A stretch of 5,481 nt of DNA from Bacillus sp. (in: firmicutes) (GTDB lineage: Bacteria; Bacillota; Bacilli; Bacillales; Cytobacillaceae), in contig DMSR01000335.1 in NCBI GenBank assembly GCA_003457145.1, forward strand, positions 1 to 5,481, written 5' to 3'. The notes beneath the pieces were generated by a model that did no database searches, was not told where the DNA came from, and was given only the letters and a program-made list of their open reading frames with translations. The translations under genes and the position numbers were made by a program. Positions 4,382 to 5,481 of this stretch are shown here, piece after piece; the first letter of the stretch is position 1; each line of letters starts with the position of its first letter.

Positions 4382-5481
4382 TTAGACTGATACCGGCAAA
4401 GCAAAGTCGAGTGAACAGACAAACGTTTCCTGTTCGATTGCTTCCTTTGGCTCGGTTTCTTCTTCAAGCAAGGTTTGATTTAATTTTTCATGGGAGTAAT
4501 TGATTCTTCCTAAGCCCATTTCTTCTCCGTCAACGTCCATCACTCTGACTACGGCCCCTTCGTTGAACTTGCCATTTACCGTAAGGATGTCACTTGGGAG
4601 GATATTTTTTCGATCTTCGAGAATCGCGGTTCTTGATTCGGGGTGGATGACCACTTCGCCCTCAGGCCCGGAATGGAAAGCAATCCATTGCTGGTTGTTA
4701 TCGAGGTTATAGGTATCATGATTTTGGTTAAAATACGTCCCCTTTGCACTGCCGTTCACTGCTTTGATTAAAATATCATTGCTGTTGGCCTTTCCTAAAA
4801 ATGAATCAATACCCGATGCCATCGCAATTTTCACAGCTGAGATCTTCGATTTCATTCCGCCTGTGCCGACCGCGCTTCCAGAACCGCCAGCTGCCGCTTC
4901 GATTTCAGGAGTAATCTCATGAACCTTATCCAGCAACTTAGCGTCTGGGTTGCTGTTCGGATTAGCGTCATACAATCCGTCGATATCGGAAAGAATGATC
5001 AGCTGGTCTGCCTCGATCAACGCGGCCACCTTCGCTGACAATGTGTCATTGTCGCCGAAACGGAGACGGTCGACCGTGACTGTGTCATTTTCATCGATGA
5101 TCGGGATGAACCCTCTTTCCAAGAGGACGTTCATTGTATTTTTCATATTGTTATAGCGGGTTTCGTCGGAAAAGTCGCTTCTCGTGATCAGAATTTGGGA
5201 AGCTACATACCCGTGAGATAAAAACAGTTCTGAGTAAGATTCCATTAACAGCCCTTGCCCGATTGATGCTGCTGCCTGCTTTTCCGGCAATGAGGTCGGT
5301 CGCTGGATGCATCCAAGCTTGCGGTATCCAGCAGCCACAGCGCCCGATGAGACAACGGCGGTTTCATAGCCTGCATCCTTCAGTGCCACAATCTGATTCG
5401 CCAGCTTTTCCAGCTTATATCTGCTGATTTCCCCATGCATACTCGTCAGCGAGCTGCTGCCAATCTTAATTACAACTCTTT
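4382..5481 (-). CDS. proB: Glutamate 5-kinase (gamma-glutamyl kinase), 5' end cut by the window edge
   Basis: ProB phosphorylates glutamate with ATP to gamma-glutamyl phosphate, the first and usually proline-inhibited step of proline synthesis. The frame is open from the window edge and gives 365 residues; only a few N-terminal residues are missing, because the first ones visible are RVVIKIGSSSLTS, the N-terminal beta strand and nucleotide-binding loop. An ATG at 5440 lies inside this block and is not the start. The amino acid kinase domain shows SSGAVAAGYR, IPIIDENDTV, RLRFGDNDTLSAKVA, ILSDIDGLYDANP and GTGGMKSKISA. A C-terminal PUA domain follows (roughly 4480-4690), with NILPSDILTVNGKF, GAVVRV and GLGRINYS, as in longer bacterial ProB enzymes. 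Two oddities are the IDEND motif, where INEND is usual, and an unusual C-terminal tail ending SLDFALPVSV. proA follows at once, and the two enzymes are thought to cooperate because the intermediate is unstable. The promoter and any leader control lie outside the window. Confidence 0.97.
   Translation of the reverse strand, partial: RVVIKIGSSSLTSMHGEISRYKLEKLANQIVALKDAGYETAVVSSGAVAAGYRKLGCIQRPTSLPEKQAAASIGQGLLMESYSELFLSHGYVASQILITRSDFSDETRYNNMKNTMNVLLERGFIPIIDENDTVTVDRLRFGDNDTLSAKVAALIEADQLIILSDIDGLYDANPNSNPDAKLLDKVHEITPEIEAAAGGSGSAVGTGGMKSKISAVKIAMASGIDSFLGKANSNDILIKAVNGSAKGTYFNQNHDTYNLDNNQQWIAFHSGPEGEVVIHPESRTAILEDRKNILPSDILTVNGKFNEGAVVRVMDVDGEEMGLGRINYSHEKLNQTLLEEETEPKEAIEQETFVCSLDFALPVSV

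Noticed and set aside
4360..4467. Longer proA starting at 4467 inside proB
   Set aside because: The 36 extra residues are basic and Ser-rich, do not resemble ProA, and overlap the proB end. The strong GGAGG site supports 4359.
1..5481. CRISPR array, tRNA, rRNA, insertion sequence or defence genes
   Set aside because: No regularly spaced repeats, tRNA-like cloverleaf, rRNA blocks, transposase motifs or defence-type domains were seen on either strand.

Overview
The window looks like chromosomal DNA from a low-to-moderate GC Firmicute, most likely a Bacillaceae relative. The basis is the close resemblance of the LicT-type antiterminator to Bacillus LicT, the strong GGAGG ribosome binding sites, a Bacillus-type cre site, and a proB-proA pair with a PUA-containing ProB. 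I cannot name a genus from sequence alone. All recognisable genes are on the minus strand, so they read from high to low coordinates.

Region 1 (5481 to 3094) is the proline operon. proB (glutamate 5-kinase) lacks only its first few codons at the window edge. It is followed after 22 bases by proA (gamma-glutamyl phosphate reductase). Together they turn glutamate into glutamate-5-semialdehyde for proline synthesis. A 10-bp GC-rich hairpin at 3023-3068, with U-rich flanks on both sides, ends this operon.

Region 2 (about 3020 to 2894) is a short spacer without a gene. It holds an imperfect palindrome (2942-2965) that may be a decayed REP-like element and a weak AT-rich inverted repeat.

Region 3 (2893 to 1) is a beta-glucoside (bgl-type) PTS operon controlled by transcription antitermination. 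In order it holds a sigma-A-like promoter, a cre site just downstream of the -10, a first RAT antiterminator overlapping a terminator, licT, a second RAT/terminator pair and bglP. bglP encodes an EIIBCA permease and runs off the left edge of the window. The layout resembles the E. coli bglG-bglF arrangement: the regulator and the permease each sit behind their own RAT/terminator switch. In the known logic of the family, the permease phosphorylates and silences LicT when no substrate is present. When substrate is imported LicT is released, binds both RATs and lets transcription run through. CcpA at the cre site would shut the operon off when a preferred sugar is present.

I found no wholly new system. 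The most unusual part is the second RAT (1890-1915). It is three bases shorter than the first, has a compensated CUC/GAG upper stem and an extended base stem, and competes with an unusually long terminator hairpin.
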